Shown: piece after piece, positions 6,404-7,472 of the stretch | How positions within the stretch are numbered: position 1 is the stretch's first letter | How the letters are laid out: every line of letters begins with the position of its first letter | NCBI GenBank assembly: GCA_964541375.1 | Contig: CAZIPT010000090.1 | Span: forward strand, 1 to 7,472 | Direction of reading: 5' to 3' | Source: JBAXEO01 sp964541375 | GTDB lineage: Bacteria > Actinomycetota > Coriobacteriia > Anaerosomatales > JAAXUF01 | Length of the DNA stretch: 7,472 nt | Position numbers and translations under genes: made by a program | The notes under the pieces: generated by a model | Databases searched by the model: none | What the model was told of the DNA's origin: nothing | Seen by the model: the letters and a program-made list of their open reading frames with translations, nothing else

Positions 6404-6433
6404 AGGCCCCCGGCGCCCGCGCCGGGGGCCTTT
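6404..6433 (+). terminator. Intrinsic terminator between SBP2 and the permease gene
   Basis: A perfect 12-bp stem (6404-6415 with 6420-6431, AGGCCCCCGGCG and its complement) with a CCCG loop runs into TTT followed by GCAGT. The stem is very stable, but the T-run is short, so release may be incomplete. It lies 60 bases after the SBP2 stop and 31 bases before the permease start. It could therefore act as an internal attenuator giving more binding protein than permease, rather than as the end of the operon. Confidence 0.8.
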
Positions 6434-6463
6434 GCAGTCAGCGAGCTGTGAAGGATGCGAACG

Positions 6464-7472
6464 ATGACCATGAACCTCCGGCTTCGCGCCCGCGTCGCGG
6501 CCATCGTCGCGCTCATGCTGGTTGCCCTCGCAATCATGCCGGCCGTCGCACTAGCGATGGACGTGACCGCCTCTACTACGCGGCCGAACGGGTTTGCGGG
6601 CCAGGACACCTATGGCGGCAAGCCCACTCGACTGACATGGGAGCTGCGCCTGCAGGACGGCGATTCCGCTGTCAGCGGGCTTGAGCTCCAGTTTCCGCAG
6701 GGGACCGATCTCTCCAAAGCGGGCGTCACGGTCATCACCCTCAAGGGGCTTCAACGCACTGCTGTGAAGTCCAAGACCAAGATCGACGGAACCTCGTTGT
6801 TCGTGACGTTCTCCCAGCCCATCGAACCGGTTGCCAACATCCGCGTCACAGTGCAGCAGCTGGTGCTTCCGCCCGCTGGCGGCACATTCCAGATTACTGG
6901 TACCGCCACCACGGCAACGGGCACGGTGCCACTTCCTCCGGCCCCCACAGACCTGGTCTACAAGAAGATGACCGTGGCCGAGGGAATGATCTTCTGGCTC
7001 GATCAGCAGCCATGGGTCGCGGCGTGGAACTCGGTCAACTTCCTGAACATGTTCTTCAAGCCGCAGATCATCGTCGCGAGCATCTTCGTTGAGTTCAAGG
7101 GATGGCTCGTCGCCATCGCCTTGGTCGCCATCGGCTTCCCGCTCGCGATTCCGGTGGGACTCGCCCTGGCGTTCGCGAAGATGTCAAAGATTGCGCCGAT
7201 TCGCTGGATCGCGTCGTCATACGTCAACGTCATCCGAGGCACACCGCTCTTCCTCCAGATCTACATCGCTTTCTTCGGTTTGCCGCTCATCGGCATTCAG
7301 GGCAACAAATACGTGCTCGGCATCATCGTTCTCGCGCTGAACTCCTCGGCATACCTCGCCGAGATCTTCCGCGCGGGCATCCAGTCGATATCTCGCGGTC
7401 AGTTCGAGGCCGCTTCGTCGCTCGGCATGACCTATTGGCAGGTGATGCGGTTCATCACCCTGCCGCAGGCGT
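6464..7472 (+). CDS. Polar amino acid ABC permease (HisM/GlnP family) with signal peptide and extra N-terminal domain; 3'-truncated
   Basis: The frame is open from the ATG to the window end (336 codons) with no stop. Residues 1-31 are a signal peptide with a basic start, a hydrophobic core and an ALA cleavage site. Residues about 33-160 are predicted beta-rich and extracytoplasmic: alternating hydrophobic strands such as LTWELRLQD, GLELQFPQ, SLFVTFSQPI and IRVTVQQLVL, many Thr/Gly/Pro, a PLPPAPTD hinge, and no solute-binding motifs. Residues 170-212 are aromatic linker helices. The membrane domain begins at about 213, with VIRGTPLFLQIYIAFFGLP (256-274), NSSAYLAEIFRAGIQSISRGQ (293-313) and the EAA coupling loop EAASSLGMTYWQVMRFITLPQA (315-336) that contacts the ATPase. 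HisM/GlnP permeases are normally about 220 residues. GAAGGA at 6450-6455 fits the ATG at 6464; the ATG at 6470 is possible. It most likely partners SBP2 and perhaps SBP1. Confidence 0.9.
   Translation, partial: MTMNLRLRARVAAIVALMLVALAIMPAVALAMDVTASTTRPNGFAGQDTYGGKPTRLTWELRLQDGDSAVSGLELQFPQGTDLSKAGVTVITLKGLQRTAVKSKTKIDGTSLFVTFSQPIEPVANIRVTVQQLVLPPAGGTFQITGTATTATGTVPLPPAPTDLVYKKMTVAEGMIFWLDQQPWVAAWNSVNFLNMFFKPQIIVASIFVEFKGWLVAIALVAIGFPLAIPVGLALAFAKMSKIAPIRWIASSYVNVIRGTPLFLQIYIAFFGLPLIGIQGNKYVLGIIVLALNSSAYLAEIFRAGIQSISRGQFEAASSLGMTYWQVMRFITLPQA

Noticed and set aside
6448..6684. Small + strand frame starting GTG at 6448
   Set aside because: It is in another phase from the permease frame, whose signal peptide and membrane domain are clear; its product is Arg/His/Pro-rich noise.

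Overview
The window is a GC-rich, tightly packed bacterial segment with every supported gene on the + strand. High GC, long open frames in all phases, short SAM-recycling enzymes of the Thermotoga/archaeal kind and a lipoprotein-dependent amino acid transporter suggest a high-GC Gram-positive (Actinomycetota), possibly a Coriobacteriia-like anaerobe. The taxon is an inference from style, not from a marker gene.

Positions 1-3353 look like one operon for recycling the by-products of S-adenosylmethionine (SAM). It holds the 3' part of ahcY (S-adenosylhomocysteine hydrolase, cut by the window edge), then 4 bases later mtnA (methylthioribose-1-phosphate isomerase, unusually long, with an internal insertion and a C-terminal tail), then 9 bases later an auxin-efflux-carrier (AEC) family membrane transporter. 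A ComF-family phosphoribosyltransferase with two CxxC pairs on each side of its zinc module follows at 3410-4084.

Between comF and the next gene lies a non-coding stretch that appears to be a structured RNA. An extended -10 element at 4121-4129 places a transcription start at about 4136. That is the first base of a 13-bp long-range helix (4136-4148 with 4374-4386) enclosing several hairpins. Position after comF and size recall the raiA-motif RNA family, but the class is not proven. The RNA would also be the 5' leader of the next gene, whose Shine-Dalgarno can fold into a small hairpin.

Positions 4413-7472 encode a polar amino acid ABC uptake system. There are two different family-3 solute-binding lipoproteins. 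The first lacks the usual ligand-carboxylate arginine at its expected place; the second is canonical. A strong intrinsic terminator follows, then a membrane permease of the HisM/GlnP type that runs off the window end. The permease is the most unusual protein here: a cleavable signal peptide and about 130 residues of predicted beta-rich extracytoplasmic domain, not a solute-binding domain, precede the membrane part. A possible ArgR-like operator lies over the -10 region of the second binding protein. The ATPase subunit is presumably downstream, outside the window.
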